Origin: Ichthyophis bannanicus | Taxonomy: Eukaryota; Chordata; Amphibia; Gymnophiona; Ichthyophiidae | Direction of reading: 5' to 3' | Length of the DNA: 64,000 bases | Assembly: GCA_033557465.1 (NCBI GenBank) | Contig: CM066031.1 | Coordinates: 1,065,822,444 to 1,065,886,443 of the forward strand | Part shown: positions 29,446 to 40,289 of the stretch, piece by piece | How the letters are laid out: each line of letters opens with the position of its first letter | Position numbering within the stretch: position 1 is the stretch's first letter | Notes under the pieces: generated by a model | Seen by the model: the letters and a program-made list of their open reading frames with translations, nothing else | Told to the model about the DNA's origin: nothing | Databases searched by the model: none | Position numbers and translations under genes: made by a program

Positions 29446-31117
29446 CTGTTCTTTTTCTATGGAATCTTAAATACCAACTACTTGGCCATTCTCTGAGCTT
29501 TCCAACACCATTTCCTCAAGTATGATCACTTTGTTGTAATTCGTAGTGCATCTGCAAAAAGCCAAGCTTTTCCTTCCAACTTCAGAAGGTGAATGAAAAG
29601 CATGCATGTCCATGAGTGACTAGTAGGGGTGTGCTTTCGTTGCAGTTTATTTGATTCGTATGGGCACCTAATAAATCTTTTTGTACACAAATCACTGTTT
29701 ATTGTTTTACCTATGAATAAATGCACATATAATCGATTTGCGCGCACAAAAAAGTTATAGCTTGCATACATGATGTGCAATTAAGATGAATATGCACAAA
29801 AACAAACAAAAACAATCATGCAAATTGCTAAAACATCATTTTAATCAAAACACTAACATAAGTATTTTTTGGACTGTGCCCGCCTCTCATGAATAGGTGC
29901 TGCTTAGCAGAGTGAAGAGCATTCTTAGAGTTTCTATGATGGTTCCTCCTCTGCCTTGAATGTGTCTTTTTTAGCCCATGTCAAATATGGGGTGTTTTTA
30001 CCAACACTCATGAATATACATTTTCTGAGAATTGCTATTTGGAATTTTGCTCTATTGGTCTTCCAGAGGCCAGTTGTAATTTGGGTAAAATAAACCCATG
30101 CTCTTTATAGTCTTAATGCTTCTTTGAACAATATAGCTTAAAACTCAAAAGATATTGTTAAACATTTTTTAAAGTAAAACGATGGTGAATTTTATACAAG
30201 TAGCAACATAGGGAGGCATTTAAAAGTTTGAAAAAGTCCTTTTTATCCTCCCTTGCCATTTCCCAGAAAAGCAGTCAGGAAATTTAATTCCATTCCAGAA
30301 AACAAACAAAAAGAAATGCTGTACTGACAGAGTTGGTAATGCAATAAATTGGCCACTAATAGTTTATTTCTGGAGGGCAAAGGTGCTCAGTTTAGTCTAG
30401 CTCACTTCAATTACGTTGATTGTTTTGGTAGACTAATAGTGGGCAATATTCATGTGCATGCTGCTGGCTGAAATAACTGTGAACTGAGCGTCCCACTTCC
30501 TGTTTTAGAGAAAGGTCACAAAGATTATTAGCGGCAGTCAACATTCACTAATCCTTCAGTCTTTGGAAAGAAGCCTATATAAAATAGATGAAGAAAAGAG
30601 GCTTTCCTCAAAGCAACACTGAAGACTACTTAGGATAAAATGCTTCCCAAAATGTATTGGGAGTAAATTCTCAGTGGTCTAACTGCAGCATTTAAATTAA
30701 TTCATCTATTCAGCACCACTATATGTAAAGTCGGTAGTGCTAGATATACGTATAGTGTGATGACTGCAGACACTGCTTTCCATATGGTTTGGGTTTGCTA
30801 TTTAGCTTATCCATCTAGCAGCTGAATATTCATACTATAGAGATAATATTTGCCTGCTTCCCTCGCTCCATCACTCTATTATAAAGATAGTATTTTAATT
30901 TAAAGTTGATCTACATTTTTTAGATCATTATCAATAGGTATTCCCTACCAGTTGACTAGCAATATGCCTTTGGTCCCCAAGGGAACCAAGTAGTAAATCC
31001 CATTGGTGTTCGCTACAATGAGATCAAATTTATTATACATTATATTTTCATTTGGTAGTTACCTAAATGAACAAATGAAAGCTCTGTCAAGGTTAATGAA
31101 TTTAAATTCTTCACACT
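29446..31117. other. Largely unique A/T-rich sequence
   Basis: No gene, element terminus or long repeat recognised on either strand. Confidence 0.35.
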
Positions 31118-31750
31118 ATCAGCAATGAAGAGGAGGATCCAAGATGGCGGCATCATGTTAACCCCACTGTGGCTGACTTTCTTTGCTGATGGTGCTGCTT
31201 TCTTATTTTGCCTATTAGTACTGCTCTCTTGCCCCATATTTTTGGGAAAAAGTGACTCTTCCCCTGGGCAGCAGCCCATAATGGCCACCGGAGTTAGTGC
31301 TGTGAGGGTAGTTGCTGGAGTTGGTGGTGAGGCGGCCCTTTCAGCCTCAGACACAAGTCTGAGCATCGAGCAGCAGATCCCACTGGATAAGCCTGTTCCA
31401 CCGTGTGACTCTGTGCAGTTCTAGCTCCCTCCTACCAAATACCAGTCTGGAGGTGTTCAGCGTGGTGCGTGGGAGCTACCAGTATCAAATTCACATGCTG
31501 ACTCATCAGAGGTGTTTGACAGAGATTTTAAATGCTCAGTAACAAACTCTTAACTCTCAGAGTGTGACCCTAATGAAGGACAGCTCTGGTATTCATGCTA
31601 AGTTGGAGAAGCTTGAAAACGTCTTCAGAAAGTTGAATTTGCATATTGTTAACTTCCACAAGTCTGCTGTTACACCCCCCCCCCCCCCTGCAGAGTTGTT
31701 TAAGAAATATCTCTTGGACATTTTGGGGATGCCTGATTATGCATCTGGTG
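31118..31750 (+). pseudogene. L1 5' UTR and ORF1 start, fragment
   Basis: Begins with GGATCCAAGATGGCGGC, the YY1-like CAAGATGGC motif found at L1 5' ends. It leads into decayed ORF1 reading frames (DTSLSIEQQIPLDKPVPP) and then KLEKLENVFRKLNLHIVNF and ELFKKYLLDIL, the coiled-coil to RRM transition of L1 ORF1. A run of C (31675-31688) interrupts it. It is cut by the CR1 fragment that follows. Confidence 0.6.
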
Positions 31751-31754
31751 ATCA

Positions 31755-32120
31755 CTGGATAAGAGATGATCTCTCACTATGACATCAGAAACACTTTCCC
31801 CATTGGTAAGCACCAAATCCAGTATGGCCCATTTATGTATGGGTTCTGTTACCAGTTGGTGGAATAGTTCTCCCTGCAGAGAATCTAGGATCTCCTTACT
31901 CCTAGATGACACTGCATTAGGGATGTGCCAATCAACATCTGGCATATTGAAATCACCCACCAGTAGCACTTCTCCTTTCATGGCAATACTGCGTATGTCT
32001 AATATGAAATCTCTGTCCACTTCTTCTTCCTGTGAGGGAAATCTATATATCACACCAATGCAAATAGAATGCATTCTTACCACAGCACAGCCTAGCAGCC
32101 GTGGTAGACACAAGAGAGCA
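31755..32120 (-). pseudogene. CR1-type LINE endonuclease fragment
   Basis: The minus frame reads ICIGVIYRFPSQEEEVDRDF, SIAMKGEVLLVGDFNMPDVD (the GDFN endonuclease motif), LVTEPIHKWAILDLVLTN and LLSSDH (the SDH motif). It is closely similar to the endonuclease at 58752-59441. Only this domain is present. Confidence 0.8.
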
Positions 32121-33299
32121 TGGCCATGATAGGCTACTACCACTGTGCTAGTCATGTCACTAGCGTGATCATAGAGAACGCATGGCTATAGCACATGCAC
32201 ACAGTGCACATGTTCGCTTCATGCACCTGGCAAAAGAAAGTCACAAATGCATTAATAGAGTAGTTGTGGGCTAACGAACCACTGCGGACAGTAAGAAATG
32301 TACCCCAAGCACATACACAGGAAAGAAGCAACTGGCCATTTTAGAATAGAGAGGGAAGACCAGGAAGAGGCACAACTGTCTGCATAGCTCAAGCATTGGG
32401 CTACAAGAGGATGGAGCATGCAAATCAGAAAAGCAAACACATGAAGAGAGTTTTTGCTGTATCCTTAACTTGAGAGATAGGGTGAAAACATGGCATCTGA
32501 AGATGTAAGGGGCCTTGTATGGGCTCAGGCGGAGTGTTCAGTGCTCATCATGGGAGACAGATATATATAGAATTCCCTCACCCTGAGGCACCCAGGGTGC
32601 CTGTTAGAGTTTTTGAAATACTTTTGCCATTTGTATAGAATCTGCCTGTTCCTTGTTCCTAATTTACCTGTGTATACTATAGGTAGAGTGGTATAGCCCC
32701 TCCCCCACAAGGGTCATTGTTGGGACCTTTTCCTGTTGGGGAAAAAGTGCTAACCTCCCTGTTGGTCCTCTGCTCTGCTGAGAACACCCTCATTGCAAAC
32801 CTCTGCCCTGCATTCTGGTTTGCTCAGACTGTTTTGTTACCTGTGCTTGTCTTAGATTTTCAGCTTGTTTGTATATATACTTATGTTGTTTTAGTTAGTG
32901 TGTTTCTTAATTGGGGTATTTTTGTAATTCTCTTCAGCTTTTCTGCCATCTTCTACTGGTTGTTGCTCCTGTTCAACTTTCTTTATCCCTCCCACCCACC
33001 CTACTACCCACTCATCCCTAGGCTAACAGTCTCTTATACAGTAGCTGTCCTGTGCTTATTACCAATATTACGCAGAGGTGCACTCTAGTCCTCTAGGATG
33101 TTTCTCCTCCCTATTCAACATATATCTCCTCCATCTTCTACTCCTCCCCTCCACCTCATCCCGATGGCTCCATATCACTTTCTTTTCCTACTGTTGACAC
33201 TCTCTAATGTTCTCCTCTGATTCCAAAGATCTCAAGCCACCACTCCTTAACACCACCCCCTTACCATCCTCACCTCTTCTGCCATCTTGTCTTCTACCC
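32121..33299. other. Unassigned; right part may be L2 5' leader
   Basis: No gene recognised. From about 32940 the sequence becomes C/T rich and leads into the L2 below. Confidence 0.3.
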
Positions 33300-33540
33300 T
33301 GGTCATGTGCTCTTCAGCTTAACCATTTTCTTCATCTCATTCAGCCATCTCCCCTCTTTCTGGAAGAACCTCACTAATTACCATCATGCTCCTTCCTCTC
33401 TCCCCAGCACTCTTCTGCTCCTCCTACTTCTCTCATCAAGGAATATCAATCCCAACCCTGGCCCCCCTAGAATTTTTTCACACTCCTAAGGTCAATCACA
33501 CGCAGTCTTCAAATCTTATTCCTATCTCTCTGTAGTATGC
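33300..33540 (+). pseudogene. L2 LINE, 5' part with a 2A-like motif
   Basis: The plus frame ends in LLLLLLLSSRNINPNPGPPR. The NPGP preceded by an (I)NP context resembles the 2A-like ribosome-skipping sequences reported at the N-terminus of some L2/CR1 ORFs, although the usual D/E two residues before NPGP is here N. The element is interrupted at 33540 and resumes at 34565. Confidence 0.55.
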
Positions 33541-34280
33541 TGTGAGTGGGCAGGACACAAACCCCCATGGAGTCAGGTGGAGGGTTAAAGGAAAACCCAG
33601 GAGTTCACAGCTTTAGCAGAGAGAGAGCTTTTACAGGGAGTTCACAGCTTTAGCAGCGAAACAGTTCTCCCCTTTTCCAAAGTTCTTCACTCTAGGTTCC
33701 ACAACAGTAGCAGATAAATGGTTCTCCCTCCCCCAAAGTTCCTTCACTCTGGGTTTAACAGCATTGGAAAATTGGAGAACTGTTTCCCTGCTAAAGTTCT
33801 TCACTCTGGATTCATTCTTCACTCTGGATTCACAGCAGTATTAGAGAAACAGTTCTCCCCTCCCCCAGAATTCCTGCACTCTGGGTTTCACAGCATTAGC
33901 AGAGAAATAGTTCTCCCCTTTTCCAAAGTTCTTCACTCTGGATTCACAGCAGTAGCAGAGAAACAGTTCTCCCCTCCCCCAAAGTTCCTTCACTCTGGGT
34001 TTCACAGCATTAGCAGAGAAACGGTTCTTCCCTCTTCCAAAGTTCCTTCACTTTGGGTTTCACAGCATTACTATGACCAGCCTGCTGACCAAGGTGGAAA
34101 CACCCTAGCTCCTACCTTCCCATAGTGTCTCCTTAGAGGAATGTGGTCACTCCATACTCTGGAACACCTTGGGCTCTTCTCTCCCCAGGTCCCTTGCTTC
34201 CTGGGATAAAGCCTGGAGCCTGGCCACACCCTTCCCAGGCATTCTCCAGCCTTTCTTCTTAAAAGGACAGGGGGGTTACA
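33541..34280. mobile_element. Candidate solo LTR carrying a minisatellite
   Basis: 740 bp, starting TGTGAGTGGG and ending GGGTTACA, flanked by ATGC and GTGC (a 4 bp TSD with one mismatch), inserted in an L2. Most of it is a tandem array (33600-34070). No coding region. The LTR call rests on termini only. Confidence 0.35.
33600..34070. repeat. Minisatellite, unit about 58 bp
   Basis: About eight units of the form CAGCAGTAGCAGAGAAACAG, then TTCTCCCCTCCCCCAAAG, then TTCCTTCACTCTGGG. Two alternating unit types (CTCCCC versus CTTTTCC) suggest a dimeric higher-order repeat. Frames reading LHSGFHSISRE repeats are artefacts of it. Confidence 0.85.
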
Positions 34281-34287
34281 GTGCAAT

Positions 34288-34560
34288 ACCTCACTTATTT
34301 ATTTATGTAGTTATTTCATTGTTCTTATATACCGCACTCTTAAAAATCAGCGCGGTTTACATATGGTATTGTGCCGATAAGGCACTTACAATGAACAGGC
34401 AAATTAAACTTGGATTTCAATTTGGGAATAACTATGTACATCAATTTCACATTATTTACAATCTGTACCTACAATATGTACATCCATTAACTGATTCATG
34501 TATCCGTGGTTGGGTGCTAGATTTGGCTGGGGAGTTTCCCTGTGGTGGATGGGGTGTTTC
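34288..34560 (-). repeat. L2-type 3' tail fragment
   Basis: On the minus strand, GCGCTGATTTTTAAGAGTG and GCGGTATATAAGAACAATG precede TAAATAAATAAGTG. This is the tail type found at 6535, 49440 and 57911. Confidence 0.5.
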
Positions 34561-34564
34561 CCAA

Positions 34565-35095
34565 ACACACCATCACACCCTCCCCTTTCCCCCTCCTCTC
34601 TCTCTTTTCATGCACCTTGTGGAACGCATACTCCATCTCTAATAAACTCACTTTCATTCATGACCTCTTTATCTCTAATACTCTATACCTTCTTTCTCTA
34701 ACTGAGACCTGACTTCTCCCCCCAAAGACTGCTACCCTCTGTCATGAGGGCTGCCAATTTTCCCATATGCCTCACTCTATTGGGCATGGTGGTGGTGTTG
34801 GTTTCTACTCTCTCCTTCTTGCCAATTTCAACCCTTCCTTATGTTTCAGTCTCAATCCTTTCCTTTCTTTGAAGTCCACTCCATCCACTTCTTTACTCCA
34901 CTACCTCTCCAGATAACTAGTATTTATTGACCCCTCTGATAAGTCCACCTCTACCTTTCTCACTGACTTTGATTGGTGGCTTTCTCTCTTTCTAGATGCA
35001 TCTTCCCCCTCCCTTATTCTTGGGAAGTTTAACGTTCATGAAGACAACCTCTCTGACTTTCATGCCTTAAAGCTCCGTTCCCTTACCACTTGTTT
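34565..35095 (+). pseudogene. L2 LINE endonuclease region (first L2), interrupted
   Basis: Broken plus frames give SLTETWL-like (LTETWLLPPK), HGGGVGFYSLLLANF and LILGKFNVHEDNL (the GDFNVH motif with D to K), the ordered endonuclease motifs of L2. The element stops at 35095, where a second L2 begins, and its next motifs reappear at 38120. Confidence 0.7.
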
Positions 35096-35099
35096 TAGA

Positions 35100-36950
35100 A
35101 GATTTTAGTATTGAAAATAATACGATACATTCTTTTTTAGCTGCTATGTTATCTTTAGGTTTTATTCAAATTGTAAAAACTCTTACTCATGATCACGGCA
35201 AGATTTTAGGTTTCATTTTTATTTTGTCTTCTTATATTTCCTCAGATTTTCCTTTGCAGGTAAAACCTACACCTTGGTCAGATCATTCTTTATTACAGTT
35301 TTCTTTTCATTATAGTAGTGCTAGAGAATCAGTTGCCGCTTCTGAAGGTGTTTCCAAGGGTCTGCCATATTGTTCTTCTTATTCTCCAGAGGATTTATTT
35401 GAGGTTTGGTCTCCTTTGTTGAATGATGCTGCATCATTAGCTGCTATAGATGTTTCTTCTGCTGCAGAGTCTTTAAATACTATTGCTCCTATGAAATTTT
35501 GGAACTGTTATAATAGATATAAACCACCATGGCTTACGTCGACATTGGTAGTTCTTAGGCGTCAGTTATGTTATATGGAGAGATGATGGTGGGCTTGTTT
35601 ACTTGCTGCTGTTAGAAGCGAGTATTTATGCCTGATTGTTCAATATCAAAAGTCTGCTTTGGAAGGCAAGTGGAAATACTATGATTCTCAGATACTCCAA
35701 GTTGCCTTTTTTCTGTTGTGAAATGACTATCAACTCTTGCTTTGGGTTCTCTCTCCTCAGATTCTATTGAACTGCAGTTGTTTTTGGATTCGTTTTCTTC
35801 AAAAATTTTGACTATCCAAACTTCTTTCACTGTTAAGTCTATTTCAATGGAATTTTGTTCTTCTGATGATTGTAATTCTGTTGGTTCTTGTTCTGAAGTG
35901 AATTTATGACTGTGGATTTCTTTTCAATCAGTCTCGTTGTCCCAGGTTCTTCATATTATTTCATCTTTGAATAACACTTTCAGTTCTCTTGATGGTTGTA
36001 TAATTTGATTGTTTAAAAACGTGAAAGAATCAGTTGGTCCTTCTATTGCTGCTCTATTTAATGGTCCCTTCTCTCAGGGAATAGTTCCCACAATGCTAAA
36101 GAAAGCCTCAGTTTTTCCTTTGCTTAAAGAATCATTTATGGATAACTTGGACCCATTGAACTATCATCCTATCTCTTCTCTTTTGTGTTCAGCTAAGGTT
36201 TTAGAAAAATTGACGCTCTTACAATTACAGAGTTTCATTGATAAATATAATTTGTTGTCTGAATCGCAGTTTGGATTTCGTCCCAGTCATTGGGCTGAAA
36301 CATTGCTGTTGACTCTTACTGAAGAGTTTCTTACTTTCTTTGATCATGGTAAATCTTTCCTATTAGTATTGTTTGATGTATCTGCTGCATTTGACATTGT
36401 GGATCACTCTTTACTTCTAACTAGGCTTTGTGAGTTGGGGATACTTTCTCGGTTTACATCATTTTTGCAGGATAGATTTATTCAAGTTCAATCATCAGGA
36501 CAAGTGCCATCTTGGAAGTGTTTTGAGGCAGGGGTGCTGCAGGGTTCTGCATAGTCTGCTGTACTGTTTAATCTCTCTATTACCCAATTAAAATAATTTT
36601 TGACAGTTTGGATGTTAAATTTCGAGTGTATGCCGATGACATACAGTTCGTCATCCCTATTTCTGCTTCATTAGATGATTCTTTAAAGTATGTGGAATTT
36701 TGCCTTAATTCCCTTGAGTCGCGGATGTTTCAGAATAGGTTGAAACTGAACATGAAGGAGGCAGAAATTTTGTACTTATCTTCAGATTTTCCAAACCCTT
36801 CAAGTTTGAATTCTGTGATGGATTATTTTCCTTTTGCTATGTCGTGAGAGATCTTGGGGTATTGTTAGATACACAATTAAATCTGCATGACTATACACAA
36901 AGATTGGCTAAAGCTGTTTATTATAATCTGCATCTTCTCCGGAGACTAAG
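35100..36950 (+). pseudogene. L2 ORF2: end of endonuclease and RT
   Basis: The endonuclease end has TPWSDHSLLQFSF (SDH motif). RT motifs are LNYHPISSLLCSAKVLEKL, QFGFRPSHWAETLL, LLVLFDVSAAFDIVDHSLLL (catalytic Asp), FEAGVLQGSA, FRVYADDIQFVI (YADD box) and NRLKLNMKEAEILYL. Stops at 35587, around 35720-36000 and at 36555 break it. Confidence 0.85.
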
Positions 36951-36954
36951 GATT

Positions 36955-37440
36955 CGATATTGAGTTGGACAGGCTATGTGCCCCTATGGTGCATAGCCCT
37001 GCCCGCTGACCCTTAACCCCAGATATTCTATGCTGGTGTCAAATGCAGACCCAGCATTGAATATCCGGGGATCGCCACACACGCCGGAAGCTGCAGTATC
37101 TAACTGGGCAGCAGCAGTATTGTATGCTGCCCAGTTAGTTCCTCTACCTTAAAGACAGGCGATGGGTTTCCTTGCATATCATTTAGGCACTGGTCACTAA
37201 CTAGGCACAGCATGTAATATCGCTGCTGCCCAGTTAGCGACAGTCTCTGCCTCTGCCCCACCCTGAAATGCCCCCACCACATCCCAATGCTAACCGGATA
37301 GCATCAGGACACACAGGGGAGTTAGAAGGGGATATTTCAATGGCACTAACCATGTAAGTGCCATTGAATAGTCCCATTTAAGGTATTTACATGGTCTACA
37401 GGGCTGTAAACCATGTAAAAGCCTTTCAAAAATTGGGCTG
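36955..37440. repeat. Non-autonomous DNA-repeat insertion in the L2
   Basis: It interrupts the L2 between RLRIRY and the C-terminal region. It is GC-richer, with paired CTGCCCAGTTAG and CTAACTGGGCAGCAGCAG motifs and GCATTGAATATCCGG-like segments shared with 53745-54110. No TSD resolved. Confidence 0.45.
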
Positions 37441-38119
37441 TAAAACCATATTTATCTAGTGGTAATTTACATTCTGTGTTACAGACTTTAGTCCTTTCAC
37501 CTTTGGACTATTGTAATAGTCTTTTCCTAAACCTATTAAAAAGCATTGGCTTACTATCAGATTTCACGTTTTGTGTAAAGTGATTATGATTATTTTCAAA
37601 TGCTTGCATAACATGACCCACGTCAGTTTATCAACTTTGCTTAGACCTTACAGTCTTCCTCGTGTTTTACAACCTCAGGATGCACAGTTATTAGTTGTTC
37701 CTTCCTTTAAAAAGTTTCATTTTCAATCATTATGTAAGAGAATTTTCTTTATGAGTGCTCCATCTATTTAGAATTCTCTCCTTAATGAGTTATGTGCTGA
37801 AGTAGACTTGATGGTCTTTCGGTGAAAGTTGAAATCTTACTTATTCCAACAGACCTTTTCTAAATTTATTTGATAGGCGGGCAAAGTGCTTGGGGCAATC
37901 ATGCTTATGGCGTATTAATGATCCAATTTGTACTCTCAAATGGTAGTCTTTTTAGTTTTATTTGTTTAGATTAGATTGATTTATTTTATTTTTTACTTAT
38001 CTGTATTTAATTTATTTTGTATGAGTTTATTGGTATGTTATGATGAATTGTGTATGTCTTTTGTTACCCGCCTTGGTTATTGTGCAGGCTATAAATACCT
38101 TTAAATAAATAAATAAATC

Positions 38120-38250
38120 TCCAGCTTTGCTCTACTGCCGCTACTCACCAGCTATGCCACTGCCTTGACTTTGTCTTTCCTAACTACTTGCCTAAACTAT
38201 CTGCACTTCAGCCGTTCCGTTATCTGACCATGAGCTGCTAATATGCTGTG
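38120..38250 (+). pseudogene. Continuation of the first L2 endonuclease
   Basis: Decayed plus frame HCLDFVFPNYLPKLSALQP followed by a shifted LSDHELL. These correspond to the GHTLDLVF and SDH motifs that should follow GDFNVH, so this is the other side of the L2 split at 35095. Confidence 0.55.
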
Positions 38251-38384
38251 TTAATTTTGGAAATGTCATAATTTTAAAAAGCATGAGTGAAAAAATGGTA
38301 CAATTTCATGTGGCAAACCAACAACTAGCTTTAAATTTTGTGTAATATGTTATTTACCTACCTGTATGCAAATTGCACAAAATA

Positions 38385-39130
38385 TACAAATTACTGTTGG
38401 AAATAGAAGCTGTGTCACATAGCAGATGGCTTACAACAGCTCTAAGGTTCATGAGAATATGGATTTCCAAGCATAATCTGAAAGGAAAGAATCTGAAAAA
38501 CTTAAGAATGATTGTAGAGTCCTGTGTTGGGCTTTACATGGTGAACTACTTCAATATAAAAATAAAAAGAAATTGGACACAACGTCCCAGGCATCTCCTT
38601 TTTCCAACTGCAACTGTTGAAAGAACAGTGTGAAGATTTAAGAAAGATAGTCATGCCTACAATGAGAAGGTCAGCTTGGTATGGTTACAGCGAGTCTGTT
38701 CTGTGAGCTATGTTGTGCAGTGAAGAGGAACAGGAGAGAAGAGATGCAGTACGGAAGATACTGAAGATCAGAGGTGAAAGAGATAAGAAGACTCAGCTTG
38801 CAGACAGCAGTGTGAGACCCAGGAAAACACCATCCATCAACACTGAGGCAACTACACTCACCCAATTACTTGACTGGAGCTCCGGAGTCTCTGAGCCTCC
38901 TCTTACCTGTACCATGACAACCACAGAGAACAAAACATTTCTGAGTAAGCCCATGGTAAGTTCCAGACTGGCCATCACACACCCTGTCCATAGAAAGGTG
39001 TGTAAAAATGACAACTGAGGCTGCTGGTCATGTGTACAATCAGGAGAGGAGGGAACATTATATTAGGGGTCAGATGATCAGCAGGGAGATGAAACAGAAG
39101 CAAACAAGATATGGCTTCTTTGCTGGATTT
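38385..39130 (+). pseudogene. Transposase-like coding region, C-terminal part, family not assigned
   Basis: Two plus-strand blocks. The first (38385-38570) has SHSRWLTTALRFMRIWI and LRMIVESCVGLYMVNYFNIK. The second (38703-39130) has RRDAVRKILKIRG, RPRKTPSINTEATTL, THPVHRKVC and, after one frameshift near 39010, TEAAGHVYNQERREHYIRG, ending FFAGFC and a stop. I recall this ordered set (SRWLTTA, then KILKxRG, then RPRxTPxINxEATxL, then an HTQxVERCVK-like block) as the C-terminal half of a transposase-like family found in insects, cnidarians and fishes, but I cannot name the superfamily. One frameshift and a gap make it non-functional. Confidence 0.5.
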
Positions 39131-39544
39131 TGTTAAATAACATTAAATTAACTGCACAAATGGTATTTTAAAGACAATTATGTGGCTACAGGTGTTGTTC
39201 AGACTATTTGTACTTTCAAATAAATATTATTTAATTTCCACATATTTCAACTGTGATTTGATGCAGGTAAGACTCACTTTAAGCAGATTCTGAAGATAGC
39301 TTTAGATTCAGCATGCAAAACTACATAATTTGGTCACTAATAGTTTGCAAAGTTTGGAAAAATAAAAATCTACTCCTAAAATTGACACACCCTAACCTGC
39401 TAAGTTTCACTCTTCATCATCCCCTCCTCACTCTTGCCCAGTCCTCTCCAACATCTTTACGCTATCGACTCATCAGCTCTTTCCACTGCTGTCTCAACAC
39501 CTCTTTCCTCCACCATGTCATTTACATCTGTTGATGAGGCAGTA

Positions 39545-40270
39545 TCTTCCTATAAGAACATAAGATATGCCATACTGAGCCAGACCAAGATCCATCAAGC
39601 CCAGTATCCTGTTTCCAACAGTGGCCAATCTAGGTCATACGTACCTAGCAGTTTCCAGAAAAGACACAGGTTCCACAATGCTTGTACTGGGTCAAGCATT
39701 GATATCCAAGGTCCCTTTTAATAATGGTTAATGGACCTTTCCTCCAGGAACTTGTCCAAGCCTTTTTTAACCCGTCTACACTAACAGCTTTTACTACATC
39801 CTCCGGAAGCAAATTCCAGAGTTTGATTACACGTTGAGTGAGAAAATATTTTCTCTTATTAGTCTTAAATAGGTTACCCTGTAATTTCATTGTATATCCC
39901 CTAGTTTTTCTATATTCTGATGACGTAAACAATCAATCTACGTTTACCCGTTCCATTCCATTCATTAATTTATAGACCTCTATAATATCTCCCCTCAGCC
40001 GTCTCTTTTCCAAGTTGAAGAGCCCTAACCTTTTTAGCCTCTCTTTATAGGAGTATCCTTCTATCCCATCCACTATTTTGGTGGCTCTTCTACCTGTACG
40101 TTTTCTAATAACGCTAAATCCTTTTGAGATACGGCGACCAGAATTGCACACAATATTCAAGGTGCAGTCGCACCATGGAACAATACAGAGGCATTATAAT
40201 ATCCTTTGTTTTATTTTAAATTCCTTTCCTTATGATACCTAGCATTCTATTTGCTCTCTTGGATGCCACT
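39545..40270 (-). pseudogene. CR1 ORF2 C-terminus and 3' UTR
   Basis: The minus frames read YSYKERLKRLGLFNLEKRRL, GDIIEVYKLMNG, and TNKRKYFLTQRVIKLWNLLP, the conserved CR1 C-terminal segment, followed by the 3' UTR ending at about 39545. Confidence 0.8.
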
Positions 40271-40289
40271 GCACACTGGGCGGAGGGTT

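Larger units (their letters stand above)
35096..38119 (+). mobile_element. Second L2-type LINE, 5'-truncated, nested in the first
   Basis: Starts within the endonuclease (LSLGFIQIVKTLTHDHG), continues through RT (36009-36960) and a C-terminal region (37441-37880), and ends with ACCCGCCTTGGTTATTG, GGCTATAAATACC and an AAATAAATAAAT tail at 38119. It is interrupted by a DNA repeat at 36955-37440. Codon usage is T-rich, unlike the flanking C-rich L2. Confidence 0.85.

Noticed and set aside
33600..34070. CRISPR array
   Set aside because: Direct tandem repeats without unique spacers in a vertebrate genome; a minisatellite.
33718..34125. ORF with repeated LHSGFHSISRE units
   Set aside because: Product of the 58 bp minisatellite, not a gene.
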